Position numbers and translations under genes: made by a program. DNA of 64,000 bases from Streptomyces sp. DH5 (GTDB taxonomy: Bacteria > Actinomycetota > Actinomycetes > Streptomycetales > Streptomycetaceae), in contig NZ_JAHWGP010000001.1 in the NCBI RefSeq assembly GCF_020873915.1, forward strand, positions 124,001 to 188,000, given 5' to 3'. The notes below the pieces were generated by a model. The model did no database searches and had not been told where the DNA came from. It was given only the letters and a program-made list of their open reading frames with translations. Of the stretch, positions 17,158 through 26,533 are shown in pieces (position 1 is the first letter of the stretch; each line of letters begins with the position of its first letter).

Positions 17158-18438
17158 CTAGGCAGCCAGCGCCGCGACCAGCACGGGCGTGACCTGCTCG
17201 ACCTGCCAGGCGCGAGCCCCGTGCGCGGTCAGCGCCGCCGCCACGGACTCCGCCCCGACCACCGCCGGAGGCTCCCAGCACACCCTGCGCACCGTGTCCG
17301 GCGTGATCAGGTTCTCCGCCGGCATCCCCAGCCGCTCGGCGAGCGCGTTCACCCCGGCCCGCGCGGCCGTCAGCCGCGCCGCGGCCTCCGGGTCCTTGTC
17401 CGCCCACGCGCGCGGCGGCGGGGGACCGGTCACCTGCTGGCCGGGCTGGGGCAGCTGGGATTCGCTCAGGGCCTTCGCCCGGTCGACGGCGGCCTGCCAC
17501 TGCTCCAGCTGGCGCCGTCCCACGCGCTGCCCGAACCCGTTCAGCGCGCCCAGGGCGTGGTGGTTGGCCGGCATGGCCAGCGCGGCCTCCACGATGGCCG
17601 CGTCGGAGAGCACCTTGCCCGGGGAGACGTCCCGGCGGCGGGCGATCCGGTCGCGGGTCTCCCACAGCTCACGGACGACGGCCATCTGCCGGCGCCGGCG
17701 GACCTTGTGCATGCCGGAGGTGCGCCGCCACGGGTCCTTGCGGGGCTCCGGCGGCGGCGCGGAGGCGATCGCGTCGAACTCCTGCCGGGCCCAGTCGAGC
17801 TTGCCCTGCCGGTCGAGTTCCTTCTCCAGCGCGTCCCGCAGGTCGACCAGCAGTTCGACGTCGAGGGCGGCGTAGCGCAGCCAGGGCTCGGGCAGCGGGC
17901 GGGTGGACCAGTCCACGGCGGAATGGCCCTTCTCCAGGACGAAGCCGAGCACGTTCTCGACCATCGCGCCGAGCCCGACCCGGGGGAAACCGGCCAGCCG
18001 TCCGGCCAGTTCGGTGTCGAAGAGCAGGCCCGGCCGCATGCCTATCTCGCGCAGGCACGGCAGATCCTGGGTGGCGGCGTGCAGCACCCATTCGACGCCG
18101 GACAGCGCCTCGCCCAGACCGGACAGGTCGGGACAGGCGACGGGGTCGATCAGCGCGCTGCCCGCGCCTTCGCGGCGCAGCTGGACGAGGTAGGCACGCT
18201 GCCCGTAGCGGTAGCCGGAGGCGCGCTCGGCGTCGACGGCGACGGGGCCTCGGCCCGCGGCGAAGGTGGCGACCACCTCGGCGAGGGCGGCCTCGTCCGC
18301 GATCACGGGCGGGATGCCCTCGCGCGGTTCGAGCAAGGGGATCGGCGCCTCCGTAACAGAAGATCCGCCGTCGTCCGGAGGGGCGCCTCCGGTGGTTCGC
18401 AGTGAACGGTCTGCTGCGGTGTCGTGGGCGTCGGTCAC
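17158..18438 (-). CDS. rnd: RNase D-like 3'-5' exonuclease with HRDC domain
   Basis: DEDD-family exoribonuclease of 426 residues, probably involved in stable-RNA 3' processing. The exonuclease residues are visible: VAVDAERASGY (Asp and Glu, near residue 47), WVLHAATQDLPCL (second motif) and YAALDVELLVDL (Tyr-x-x-x-Asp). An HRDC domain follows (RRRDVSPGKVLSDAAIVEAA) with a long Ala-rich C-terminal part of unknown role. GTG 18438 has no ribosome site, but TACTCT lies exactly 6 bases upstream (18445-18450), which suggests a leaderless message. Confidence 0.9.
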   Translation of the reverse strand: MTDAHDTAADRSLRTTGGAPPDDGGSSVTEAPIPLLEPREGIPPVIADEAALAEVVATFAAGRGPVAVDAERASGYRYGQRAYLVQLRREGAGSALIDPVACPDLSGLGEALSGVEWVLHAATQDLPCLREIGMRPGLLFDTELAGRLAGFPRVGLGAMVENVLGFVLEKGHSAVDWSTRPLPEPWLRYAALDVELLVDLRDALEKELDRQGKLDWARQEFDAIASAPPPEPRKDPWRRTSGMHKVRRRRQMAVVRELWETRDRIARRRDVSPGKVLSDAAIVEAALAMPANHHALGALNGFGQRVGRRQLEQWQAAVDRAKALSESQLPQPGQQVTGPPPPRAWADKDPEAAARLTAARAGVNALAERLGMPAENLITPDTVRRVCWEPPAVVGAESVAAALTAHGARAWQVEQVTPVLVAALAA

Positions 18439-18591
18439 CTGTCAAGAGTATCCGTACGGCCCCGCGCCTGATCTGCCCCTGCGCGCGGGGTCCTCGCCGA
18501 CCAGCGAAAACAGGCCTCGGCGCACGGCCGGAGCACGGTGCGCGCGAAGGCGCCCGCCGACGGTGTCGCGTCGACGGGCGCCGTCCGGCCT

Positions 18592-18683
18592 CGAAGGGGC
18601 TGGTGAAGGGGCTGGTGAAGGGGGCGGTCGGGGGACAGGGAGGGGGCGGAGGGGGACAGGAAGGGGCGGAGGGGGAGGGAGGG
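18592..18683 (+). repeat. G-run tract with short direct repeats
   Basis: About 90 bases contain at least ten runs of three or more G on the plus strand, with the units GGGGCTGGTGAA and GGGGGCGGAGGGGGACAGG-like segments repeated. The tract sits immediately beyond the stop of the minus-strand regulator gene. It can form G-quadruplexes on the plus strand; the minus-strand transcript would be C-rich. Confidence 0.6.
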
Positions 18684-19346
18684 TCAGTGGATGATGCCCG
18701 TGCGCAGTGCCACCGCCACCATGCCGGCGCGGTCGCCCGTGCCGAGCTTGCGGGCGATGCGGGCGAGGTGGCTCTTGACGGTCAGCGCGGACAGGCCCAT
18801 CGAGACGCCGATCGCCTTGTTCGACTGGCCCTCCGCCACCAGGCGCAGCACCTCGACCTCGCGGCCGGACAGTTCGCGGTAGCCGCCCGGGTGGCTCGGG
18901 GCACCCGGGGGGCGGCGGTGCAGCCGGGCGGCGGCGGCGCCGATCGGGGCGGCACCGGGCCGGGTGGGGAGCCCGAGGTTGGTGCGGGTGCCGGTGACGA
19001 CGTAACCCTTCACTCCGCCGGCCAGCGCGTTGCGTACGGCGCCGATGTCGTCGGCGGCGGACAGGGCGAGGCCGTTGGGCCAGCCCGCGGCGCGGGTCTC
19101 GGAGAGAAGGGTGAGGCCGGAGCCGTCCGGCAGATGGACTTCGGCGACACAGATGTCGCGGGGGTTGCCGACGCGGGGACGAGCCTCCGCGACGGACGAG
19201 GCCTCGATGACGTCGCGTACACCGAGCGCCCACAGGTGGCGGGTGACGGTGGATCGCACGCGGGGGTCGGCCACGACCACCATGGCGGTCGGCTTGTTCG
19301 GGCGGTAGGCGACCAGGCTTGCGGGCTGCTCGAGGAGAACGGACAC
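18684..19346 (-). CDS. LuxR-type response-regulator-like transcription factor
   Basis: A 220-residue regulator. The N-terminal half resembles a receiver domain (AMVVVADPRVRSTVTRHLWALG, VAEVHLPDGSGLTLL, GVKGYVVTG), but the usual phospho-acceptor position reads within EVHLPDG without the classic acidic pocket, so it may be an atypical receiver. The C-terminal LuxR helix-turn-helix is canonical (LSGREVEVLRLVAEGQSNKAIGVSMGLS). GTG 19346 has AGGAGG 4 bases upstream, so the longer open frame to 19436 is not used. No kinase is adjacent, which fits an orphan regulator. The upstream spacer is relatively AT-rich. Confidence 0.85.
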   Translation of the reverse strand: MSVLLEQPASLVAYRPNKPTAMVVVADPRVRSTVTRHLWALGVRDVIEASSVAEARPRVGNPRDICVAEVHLPDGSGLTLLSETRAAGWPNGLALSAADDIGAVRNALAGGVKGYVVTGTRTNLGLPTRPGAAPIGAAAARLHRRPPGAPSHPGGYRELSGREVEVLRLVAEGQSNKAIGVSMGLSALTVKSHLARIARKLGTGDRAGMVAVALRTGIIH

Positions 19347-19502
19347 CAGGCCTCCTGGGGGGCGGGACGGGGCCGGCTCGTGGGGTGATGGGGGGACGAA
19401 CCGTGCTTTCAAGGTCACAGTCGTCTTCGGCAGCAAACCTGGAGTCCTTTAGGGAATGATCACGAAGTAGTGAGTAACAATCCGGGCAATTCGGACGCAC
19501 GG

Positions 19503-19521
19503 TCGATCATTCGAAGATCGA
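19503..19521. promoter_or_regulatory. Inverted repeat upstream of the LuxR-type gene
   Basis: TCGATC and GATCGA are separated by 7 bases (ATTCGAA) in the AT-richest spacer of the region (19420-19600). It lies about 157 bases upstream of the regulator and 93 bases beyond the DUF3000 stop. It is a possible operator of unknown specificity. Confidence 0.35.
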
Positions 19522-19613
19522 ACGGTTTCGGTCTGCGTCGCAACGCTTCCGAATGTGGCCGTATCGACAAAGAGATCGTCATCGGTGATTGGCTGGAGCC
19601 CGAAGTGGGAAGC

Positions 19614-20282
19614 TCAGCGCGACTGCGGCCCCCGGCGCTGCGGCAGCGTCACGACCGACGCGTCCCCGGGAGCGGCCGGCGGCAGGCCCGCGACCTGCGC
19701 CAGCAGATCGCACCACGCCACAAGGTGCGTGCCCGTGTCCGGCGCCCCGCCCAGCCCTTCCCGCGGCGTCCAGGAGGCGCGGATCTCGATCTGCGAGGCG
19801 GACGGCCGCGCCGACAGCCCGCCGAAGTAGTGCGAGCTGGCCCGCGTCACCGTGCCGCTCGGCTCGCCGTACGCCAGCCCGCGCGCGGACAGGGCGCCGG
19901 TCAGCCAGGACCAGCACACCTCCGGTAGCAGCGGATCGGCCGCCATCTCCGGCTCCAGCTCCGCCCGCACCAGCGTCACCAGGCGGAAGGCGCCTTGCCA
20001 GGCGTCGTGCCCGGCCGGATCGTGCAGCAGCACCAGCCGCCCGTCGGCCAGGTCCTCCTCGCCGTCGACGACCGCTGCCTCCAGTGCGTAGGCGTACGGA
20101 GCGAGCCGCTTCGGCGCCGGGGCGGGATCGATCTCGATCTGCGGCCGCAGCCGCGTGCCCCGCAGCGCGTCGACAGCGGCCCGGAAGGGCGGCGGAGGCG
20201 CCCCTCCGTGTCCGAGATACCCCTCGGCCTCCTTCGGTTCGTCCATTCCGCCGTCCGACAGTCGTCCCTGTGCCGCAGCCAT
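19614..20282 (-). CDS. DUF3000 family protein
   Basis: A 222-residue actinobacterial protein of unknown function. The family core is recognisable: [53 protein letters not shown], then [23 protein letters not shown]. It has no signal peptide or membrane segment. ATG 20282 is the family-typical start (MAAAQG), though its ribosome site is poor; an internal ATG (MDEPKEAEG) is a possible alternative. It is divergent from hemE with a 145-base spacer. That arrangement recurs in Streptomyces, but a role in haem synthesis is unproven. Confidence 0.85.
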   Translation of the reverse strand: MAAAQGRLSDGGMDEPKEAEGYLGHGGAPPPPFRAAVDALRGTRLRPQIEIDPAPAPKRLAPYAYALEAAVVDGEEDLADGRLVLLHDPAGHDAWQGAFRLVTLVRAELEPEMAADPLLPEVCWSWLTGALSARGLAYGEPSGTVTRASSHYFGGLSARPSASQIEIRASWTPREGLGGAPDTGTHLVAWCDLLAQVAGLPPAAPGDASVVTLPQRRGPQSR

Positions 20283-20427
20283 GCGGGGAAGGTTAAGCGG
20301 AACGGGCCCCCGGCGCAGGGAGGGACACCCGCGCCACCCGGGGGTGTCCGGAACCCGCACCGCGGGTACCGCGTACCGGACGACCTCGGGTCCGGCAGGC
20401 CGGTGCGGTCGTGCGAGACTGGCCGGT

Positions 20428-21522
20428 GTGAGTGCCAACGCAAGCCCGACGGGCCAGACGCCGACAGCGACCCCCGACGGGGTCAGGAACGACGCGGTCA
20501 AGGATTCAGCCTTCCTCAAGGCGTGCCGCCGCGAGCCGGTGCCGCACACGCCGGTGTGGTTCATGCGGCAGGCGGGGCGTTCACTGCCGGAGTACCGCAA
20601 GGTGCGCGAGGGCATCGGGATGCTCGACTCCTGCATGCGCCCCGAACTGGTCACCGAGATCACGCTGCAGCCGGTGCGCCGCCACCGCGTCGACGCGGCG
20701 ATCTACTTCAGCGACATCGTCGTCCCCCTCAAGGCCATCGGCATCGACCTCGACATCAAGCCCGGCATCGGCCCGGTCGTCGAGCAGCCGGTCCGCACCC
20801 GCGCCGACCTCGCCCGGCTGCGCGACCTCACCCCCGAGGACGTCTCCTACGTCACCGAGGCCATCGGGATGCTGACCCGCGAACTCGGCCCCACCCCGCT
20901 GATCGGTTTCGCCGGCGCCCCGTTCACCCTCGCCAGCTACCTCGTCGAGGGCGGCCCGTCCCGCACGTACGAGAACGCCAAGGCGATGATGTACGGCGAC
21001 CCGGAGCTCTGGGCCGACCTGCTCGACCGCCTCGCCGGCATCACCTCCGCGTTCCTCAAGGTGCAGATCGAGGCCGGCGCCTCGGCCGTCCAGCTCTTCG
21101 ACTCCTGGGCCGGCGCGCTCGCCCCCGTCGACTACCGGCGTTCCGTGCTGTCCGCCTCCGCGAAGGTGTTCGACGCGGTCGCCGGCTACGGCGTACCGCG
21201 CATCCACTTCGGTGTCGGCACCGGCGAGCTGCTCGGCCTCATGGGCGAGGCCGGCGCGGACGTCGTCGGCGTCGACTGGCGCGTCCCGATGGACGAGGCG
21301 GCCCGCCGCGTCGGCCCCGGCAAGGCGCTCCAGGGCAACCTCGACCCGACCGTCCTCTTCGCCGGCCGTGAAGCCGTCGAGACCAAGGCGCGCGAGGTGC
21401 TGGACTCGGCCGCGGGCCTGGAGGGCCACATCTTCAACCTCGGCCACGGCGTCATGCCGGACACCGACGCGGACGCCCTGACCCGCCTCGTGGAGTACGT
21501 CCACACGCAGACCGCGCGCTGA
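20428..21522 (+). CDS. hemE: Uroporphyrinogen decarboxylase
   Basis: Converts uroporphyrinogen III to coproporphyrinogen III by removing four carboxyl groups; cytoplasmic. The 364-residue length is typical. Both signatures are present: [16 protein letters not shown] near residue 42 and [17 protein letters not shown] near 155, with the active-site region [10 protein letters not shown] and [18 protein letters not shown] 20428 lacks a ribosome site, but GAGACT sits 7 bases upstream, so it may be leaderless; about 24 residues precede the conserved start. Its product is used by the HemY/HemQ pair 6 kb downstream. Confidence 0.94.
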   Translation: MSANASPTGQTPTATPDGVRNDAVKDSAFLKACRREPVPHTPVWFMRQAGRSLPEYRKVREGIGMLDSCMRPELVTEITLQPVRRHRVDAAIYFSDIVVPLKAIGIDLDIKPGIGPVVEQPVRTRADLARLRDLTPEDVSYVTEAIGMLTRELGPTPLIGFAGAPFTLASYLVEGGPSRTYENAKAMMYGDPELWADLLDRLAGITSAFLKVQIEAGASAVQLFDSWAGALAPVDYRRSVLSASAKVFDAVAGYGVPRIHFGVGTGELLGLMGEAGADVVGVDWRVPMDEAARRVGPGKALQGNLDPTVLFAGREAVETKAREVLDSAAGLEGHIFNLGHGVMPDTDADALTRLVEYVHTQTAR

Positions 21523-21625
21523 CCCACCGCGTACACGGCGCACGCGCGTCGGATCCCGGGGGCCTGGGTACTGGGCCTCTACGCTGCCCACCACCCGCTC
21601 CCGGGTCCGGGCAGGTGGAGGCACC

Positions 21626-23686
21626 ATGAGGCTCGAGATGTTCGACCCGGCCCCCATCGGTGTCGTGGTCACCCAGGGGCCGGACCACCGGCTCGCGTAC
21701 ACCAACGCCGTGTACCGGCGGACCTTCGGCGACCGTCCGCTGGGCCGGACCGTGCGCGAAGCCTTTCCCGACCTCGCCCAGTCCGGCTACTTCGACATGT
21801 TCGACCGGGTCCTCGCCACCGGCGAGGCCGAAGTGCTCACGGCCGTGCCCATCGACCTGGCCTACCCGCACACGACGGCCAGGGGACGGCGCTACTTCTC
21901 GTTCAGCATCTCCCGGGCCACGATGAGCGACGGCCGGCAGGGCGTGCTCGGCGTGCTCGCGGAGGTCACCGAACAGGTGACCGCGGCGGAGCGGATCCGC
22001 GTCCTGTCCGAGGAACGCCGCCGCGCGCTGCAGCGCTACCGCAGCCTGGTGAAAGCCGGGTCCCAGATCGTGTGGGTGACCGGCCCCAAGGGCGGGGTGA
22101 CCGAGCCGAGCCCCGGCTGGGAGCGGGTGACCGGGCAGAGCTGGGAGGAGTTCCGCGGCGACGGCTGGATCGACGCGCTCCACCCCGACGACCGTGCCGC
22201 CGCCGTGGAATCGTGGCACCGGGCACTGACCGAACCGACGCCGCGCTGGACCCACACCTACCGGCTGCGGCTGGCCACCGGCGGCTACCGGCACTTCGCC
22301 GTCCACGCCGCGCCGGTACGGGACGGCGACACGGTGACCGAATGGGTGGGCACCTGCACGGACGTCGAGCAGGAGTGGCAGGAGACCCGCCGTGAGGAGC
22401 TGCTGGCGCGGGCCGCCGCCACCACCGCCGGCATCGCACGGCTGGACGACATGCTCGCCGCCCTCTCCGAAGTGATCGTGCCCGACATCGCCGACCACTG
22501 CACCGTCCACCTCCTGCCGCACGCCCTGCACCGCCCGCCGGGTACCCCGCTCACCGCCGAACGGGTCGCCGCCGTCAGCCGCCCCGGACTGCCGGACCTG
22601 CCCCCGCACCAGGACGAGCACCTCGACCCCGGCAGTCCGCTCGCCCGCGCCGCCGACGGACGCGACCCCGTGCACGCCGTCTTCCCGCCCGGCGAGCCCC
22701 CGCCGGACCTCTCCCCGCCCGACACCGCACCGTGGCTGCCTCCCGGCGCCAACAGCGTCGTCCTGCTCCCCGTCGTCGTCGACGGTGTCACGGCCGCCCT
22801 GGTCACCGCCTCCGCGAGCGGCGAACGCCCGCCCCTCGGCCAGGCCGAGATCAGCCTGCTGCGCACCCTCCTGGAACAGGCGCACACCCCCCTGCGCAAC
22901 GCCATGGAGTACCAGCGCACCCGGCAGGTGGCCATGGCCCTCCAGCGCAGCCTGCTCACCGACCCGCCCGATGTGCCCGGCCTCGGCATCGCCGTCCGCT
23001 ACCGGCCCAGCACCGCGGCCGCCGAGGTCGGCGGCGACTGGTACGACGCCTTCGAGCTGCGCGACGGCGCCACCGTCCTCACCATCGGCGACGTCGCCGG
23101 GCACGACCTGCCCGCCGCCGTCACGATGAGCCAGCTGCGCAACATGCTCCGCGGCCTCACCCTGGACCGTCAGGAACCGACCGGCACGATCCTGCGCCGG
23201 CTGGACGTCGCCGTGCAGACCCTCTACGCCGAATGCACCGCCACCTGCGTCCTGGCCCGCGTCGAGTGCCGGGACCCCGGCCGTTTCCGCCTCCACTACT
23301 CCGTCGCCGGCCACCCGCCGCCCCTGCTGGTCGGGGCGGACGGCACCGCACGCTTCCTCACCGCCGGGCACTCCCCGATGCTCGGCCTCGTCCCCCACCC
23401 CGAGTACGAGAGCGCCCTGGAGCCACTCGAACCCGGCTCGACCCTGCTCCTGTACACCGACGGCCTCGTGGAACGCCGTGACGAGGACCTCACCGCCGGC
23501 CTGGAACGCCTGCGCCACCACGCCGCCGAGGCCGTCACCCGCCCGCTGGAGTCCTTCTGCGACACCCTCCTCACCGACCAGCTGACCGTCGACAACGACG
23601 ACGACGTCGCCCTGATCGCCCTGCGCGTGCCCGGCACTCCCCGAGGCACGGCGGGCCGGAGCCGACCGCGCCCGTCCTCACGGTGA
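21626..23686 (+). CDS. PAS/GAF-regulated PP2C-type (SpoIIE-like) phosphatase
   Basis: A cytoplasmic 686-residue signalling protein. Residues about 1-125 form a first PAS domain, about 135-255 a second PAS/PAC (WVTGPKGGVTEPSPGWERVTGQ, then VGTCTDVEQEW), and about 265-430 a GAF-like region. The C-terminal 240 residues are a RsbU/SpoIIE phosphatase with ALQRSLLTDPP, AEVGGDWYDAF and IGDVAGHDLPAAVTMS, including its metal-binding aspartates. No membrane segment and no anti-sigma kinase domain are present. ATG 21626 has GTGGAGG 5 bases upstream. It probably dephosphorylates an anti-sigma-factor antagonist; the partner is not in the window. Confidence 0.9.
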   Translation: MRLEMFDPAPIGVVVTQGPDHRLAYTNAVYRRTFGDRPLGRTVREAFPDLAQSGYFDMFDRVLATGEAEVLTAVPIDLAYPHTTARGRRYFSFSISRATMSDGRQGVLGVLAEVTEQVTAAERIRVLSEERRRALQRYRSLVKAGSQIVWVTGPKGGVTEPSPGWERVTGQSWEEFRGDGWIDALHPDDRAAAVESWHRALTEPTPRWTHTYRLRLATGGYRHFAVHAAPVRDGDTVTEWVGTCTDVEQEWQETRREELLARAAATTAGIARLDDMLAALSEVIVPDIADHCTVHLLPHALHRPPGTPLTAERVAAVSRPGLPDLPPHQDEHLDPGSPLARAADGRDPVHAVFPPGEPPPDLSPPDTAPWLPPGANSVVLLPVVVDGVTAALVTASASGERPPLGQAEISLLRTLLEQAHTPLRNAMEYQRTRQVAMALQRSLLTDPPDVPGLGIAVRYRPSTAAAEVGGDWYDAFELRDGATVLTIGDVAGHDLPAAVTMSQLRNMLRGLTLDRQEPTGTILRRLDVAVQTLYAECTATCVLARVECRDPGRFRLHYSVAGHPPPLLVGADGTARFLTAGHSPMLGLVPHPEYESALEPLEPGSTLLLYTDGLVERRDEDLTAGLERLRHHAAEAVTRPLESFCDTLLTDQLTVDNDDDVALIALRVPGTPRGTAGRSRPRPSSR

Positions 23687-23719
23687 TGGTCCGCGCCCCG
23701 CGCTGACCGGAGCCTGCCC

Positions 23720-24550
23720 CTACCAGGTCCGCCGGGCCTGCCGGCCGAAGCGGACGCCGTGGGGGTCCGGGGGCGGGGGAGTGCCGGGTTTGAGGGGCCG
23801 GGCGAGGAGCATGCCGACGGCGAAGCCGGCCACGTGGGCCACGTAGGCGACGGTGCCGGCCTCGGACACTCCCTGGCCGGCGGAGTAGAACGCCTGCAGC
23901 ACGAACCAGGAGCCGAGGACGAGCCAGGCGGGCAGCCGCAGGGGCAGGAAGATCAGGAAGGGGACGAGGACCCAGACGCGTGCCGTCGGATAGAGCACCA
24001 GATAGGCGCCGAGCACGCCGGCCACGGCTCCGGACGCGCCGATCAGGGGATCGCCGGAGCCGGCGTTGAGGAGGGCGAAGCCGTAGCAGGCCGCGTAGCC
24101 GCAGACCACGTAGAACAGCAGGTACCGCACGTGTCCCATGCGGTCCTCGACGTTGTTGCCGAAGATCCACAGGAACAGCATGTTGCCCAGCAGGTGCAGC
24201 CAGCCGCCGTGCAGGAACATCGCCGTGAGGACGCTCAGCTCGGGGGACTTGTCGTAGCCGGGCCGGTCCACCACGCATCCCGGCCCCTGCGGACCCACAC
24301 CCGTGCCGCCCGTGGGCACCAGGTTCGGCATCCGGTGGTGGACGAGTTCCTGCGGGACCGCCGCGTAGCGATCCAGGAACGCCTGGAGCCGGCAGAGGTC
24401 GGCCAGGCTGCTGCCGCCGGTGAGGGAGTCGACGACACCGGGCGTGAAGGCCAGGAAGACGACGAGGTTGGCGGCGATCAGCGCGTACGTCACCCACGGG
24501 GTGCGTCGCGCCGGGTTCACGTCGTGCACGGGGATGACCACGTCCCCCAT
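23720..24550 (-). CDS. Rhomboid-family intramembrane serine protease
   Basis: A 276-residue integral membrane protease. The N-terminal VNPARRTPWVTYALIAANLVVF is the usual rhomboid start and is followed by a long extracellular loop with several Cys. FLHGGWLHLLGNMLFLWIFGNN carries the conserved His/Asn, LIGASGAVAGVLGAY carries the GxSG nucleophile, and YVAHVAGFAVGMLL carries the catalytic His. The C-terminal tail is Pro/Arg-rich. ATG 24550 is the best start, although its ribosome site is weak. It is convergent with the phosphatase gene and divergent from the next small gene. Substrates are unknown. Confidence 0.92.
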   Translation of the reverse strand: MGDVVIPVHDVNPARRTPWVTYALIAANLVVFLAFTPGVVDSLTGGSSLADLCRLQAFLDRYAAVPQELVHHRMPNLVPTGGTGVGPQGPGCVVDRPGYDKSPELSVLTAMFLHGGWLHLLGNMLFLWIFGNNVEDRMGHVRYLLFYVVCGYAACYGFALLNAGSGDPLIGASGAVAGVLGAYLVLYPTARVWVLVPFLIFLPLRLPAWLVLGSWFVLQAFYSAGQGVSEAGTVAYVAHVAGFAVGMLLARPLKPGTPPPPDPHGVRFGRQARRTW

Positions 24551-24673
24551 GTGCCCGGAGGCGGGTGGGTGAATCCGCGGCTCCGCTGAACGCGGCCGCA
24601 CGGGTGTACGTATCACTCGTCGACGTCCGCGGCGCGGGGAAGGCGCCGCGGGGCCGACGTGAGGGAAGTGGCG

Positions 24674-24994
24674 ATGAACGACCGAGTGAGTCCCGCGATG
24701 CACGCGCTGCCCGACGGCGAGGCCGAGCTGACGCTGGTGGTGCGCCTCCCCTGGGAGGACGTCGCCCGGCTCGGCCAGGAGGCGGGGCGGCTCGCCTCGC
24801 AGACGCGGCGGCCGGTGACGCTGGACGAGGCGGTGAGCCACCGGCTGCGCTCCGCCCGGGCGGCCGCGCACGCGAAGCCGGCGGGGGAGCAGCCGCCGCC
24901 CGTGCCGTCGAGCGCCTCGGTGTCCTCGCTGCCGTCACGCCCTCCGGCGGAGCAGGCGCGGCAGGCGATCGAGAGGATCAACGGAACGGGGTGA
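24674..24994 (+). CDS. Small uncharacterised protein
   Basis: A 106-residue soluble protein that I do not recognise. The middle is a plausible folded unit (AELTLVVRLPWEDVARLGQEAG, then SQTRRPVTLDEAVSHRLRSA), with a beta strand followed by helices, somewhat like ribbon-helix-helix proteins. The C-terminal third is Pro/Ser-rich and ends AIERINGTG. ATG 24674 has an AGGGAAGTG ribosome site; in-frame GTG 24659 is the alternative. It is divergent from the rhomboid gene. Confidence 0.65.
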   Translation: MNDRVSPAMHALPDGEAELTLVVRLPWEDVARLGQEAGRLASQTRRPVTLDEAVSHRLRSARAAAHAKPAGEQPPPVPSSASVSSLPSRPPAEQARQAIERINGTG

Positions 24995-25047
24995 GGGGGC
25001 GGGGCGCCGCAGGGGACGGCGGGTACGGTGCGGGGTGCCGGTCCGTC

Positions 25048-25090
25048 GTGGCTGGTCGCGCCGTTCCCCGCGTCCCTCAACAGGGGCGCC
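25048..25090. repeat. Dispersed Streptomyces intergenic repeat
   Basis: The segment starting GTGGCTGGTCGCGCCGTTCC and ending near CAGGGGCGCC matches the widespread Streptomyces intergenic element that carries a GGTCGCGC..CCCCGCG..GGGGCGC pattern. It lies between two convergent genes. Confidence 0.6.
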
Positions 25091-25100
25091 GCACGGCCCC

Positions 25101-26498
25101 CTACACGGCTTCCCCGATCTTCGCCGACGCCTTGCGGGCCGCCACCAGGACCGGGTCCCAGACCGGGGAGAACGGTGGGGCGTACCCCAGGTCGAGGGCG
25201 GTCATCCGGTCCACCGTCATGCCGGCCGTGAGGGCGACCGCCGCGACGTCGACCCGCTTGCCCGCGCCCTCCCGGCCGACGATCTGCACGCCGAGGAGAC
25301 GGCCCGTGCGCAGTTCGGCGAGCATCTTGACCGTCATGGGCGAGGCGTTCGGGTAGTAGCCGGCGCGGCTGGTCGACTCGACGGTGACGGACTCGAACCG
25401 CAACCCCGCGCGGCGGGCGTCCTTCTCCCGCAGCCCCGTGCGCGCGATCTCCAGGTCGCACACCTTGCTGACGGCGGTGCCGACCACGCCCGGGAAGGTG
25501 GCGTAGCTCCCGCCGGCGTTGGCGCCGATGATCTGGCCGTGCTTGTTGGCGTGGGTGCCCAGCGGGATGTGCCGCTGCTGGCCGGAGACCAGGTCGAGGA
25601 CCTCCACGCAGTCGCCGCCCGCCCAGATGTTCTCGTGCCCGCGCACCCGCATCGACCGGTCGGTGAGCAGCCCGCCGGAGTTCCCCAGGGGAAGCCCGGC
25701 CGCCCGCGCGAGGGCCGTCTCCGGCCGCACGCCGATGCCGAGGACGACGACGTCGGCCGGGTACTCGGCGCTCTGCGTGGCGACCGCGCGGACCCGGCCG
25801 TCGTCCCCGGTCAGCAGCTTCGTGACCTCGGCGTCGTTGACCATGGTGATGCCCATGCCCTCCATGGCCCGGTGCACCAGGCGGCCCATGTCGGGGTCGA
25901 GGGTCGCCATGGGCTCCTTGCCGCGGTTGACGACCGTCACCTCGTAGCCGCGTTTGACCATCGCCTCGGCCATCTCCACGCCGATGTACCCCGCGCCGAC
26001 CACCACCGCGCGGCGGCCGCGCGTACGGTGCAGCGTGTCCAGCAGGGCCTGACCGTCGTCCAGGGTCTGCACCCCGTGCACCCCGGGGGCGTCCATGCCG
26101 GGGAGCTCCGGACGGATCGGCCGCGCCCCGGTGGCGATCACCAGTTTGTCGTACGACGTCCAGGAGTCGGTGCCGGAGTCCAGGTCACGCGCGCGCACCC
26201 GCCCGCGGTCGGTGTCGATCTCCGTGACCTCGGTGCGCAGCCGCAGATCGATGTCCCGGGCGCGGTGTTCCTCGGCGGTGCGGGCGATCAGCCGGTCCCG
26301 GTCGGGGACGTCCCCGCTCACCCAGTAGGGGATGCCGCACGCCGAGAACGAGGTGAAGCGGCCGCGTTCGAACGCCACGATCTCCAGCTCGTCCGGCCCC
26401 TTCAGACGGCGGGCCTGTGACGCCGCGGACATCCCCGCGGCGTCACCGCCGATCACGACGAGACGTTCCCTCGCACCACGCGCATCGCTGTTGTCCAT
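25101..26498 (-). CDS. FAD-dependent pyridine nucleotide-disulfide oxidoreductase (CoA-disulfide reductase / NADH oxidase-like)
   Basis: A 465-residue flavoprotein. The FAD-binding VVIGGDAAGMSAASQARR is at the N-terminus. The single redox-active cysteine is in FTSFSACGIPYWVSGD near residue 54, as in CoA-disulfide reductase and NADH oxidase. The NAD(P) motif VVVGAGYIGVEMAEAM lies near 175, the second FAD contact IWAGGDCVEV near 290, and the C-terminal dimerisation domain carries a Tyr-rich ending. The substrate could be CoA disulfide, NADH/O2 or a polysulfide. ATG 26498 has no ribosome site, but TAGCGT is exactly 6 bases upstream, so it is probably leaderless. Confidence 0.88.
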   Translation of the reverse strand: MDNSDARGARERLVVIGGDAAGMSAASQARRLKGPDELEIVAFERGRFTSFSACGIPYWVSGDVPDRDRLIARTAEEHRARDIDLRLRTEVTEIDTDRGRVRARDLDSGTDSWTSYDKLVIATGARPIRPELPGMDAPGVHGVQTLDDGQALLDTLHRTRGRRAVVVGAGYIGVEMAEAMVKRGYEVTVVNRGKEPMATLDPDMGRLVHRAMEGMGITMVNDAEVTKLLTGDDGRVRAVATQSAEYPADVVVLGIGVRPETALARAAGLPLGNSGGLLTDRSMRVRGHENIWAGGDCVEVLDLVSGQQRHIPLGTHANKHGQIIGANAGGSYATFPGVVGTAVSKVCDLEIARTGLREKDARRAGLRFESVTVESTSRAGYYPNASPMTVKMLAELRTGRLLGVQIVGREGAGKRVDVAAVALTAGMTVDRMTALDLGYAPPFSPVWDPVLVAARKASAKIGEAV

Positions 26499-26533
26499 GC
26501 GGACACGCTACGGCGCGGGGAGCCCGGGACCCT

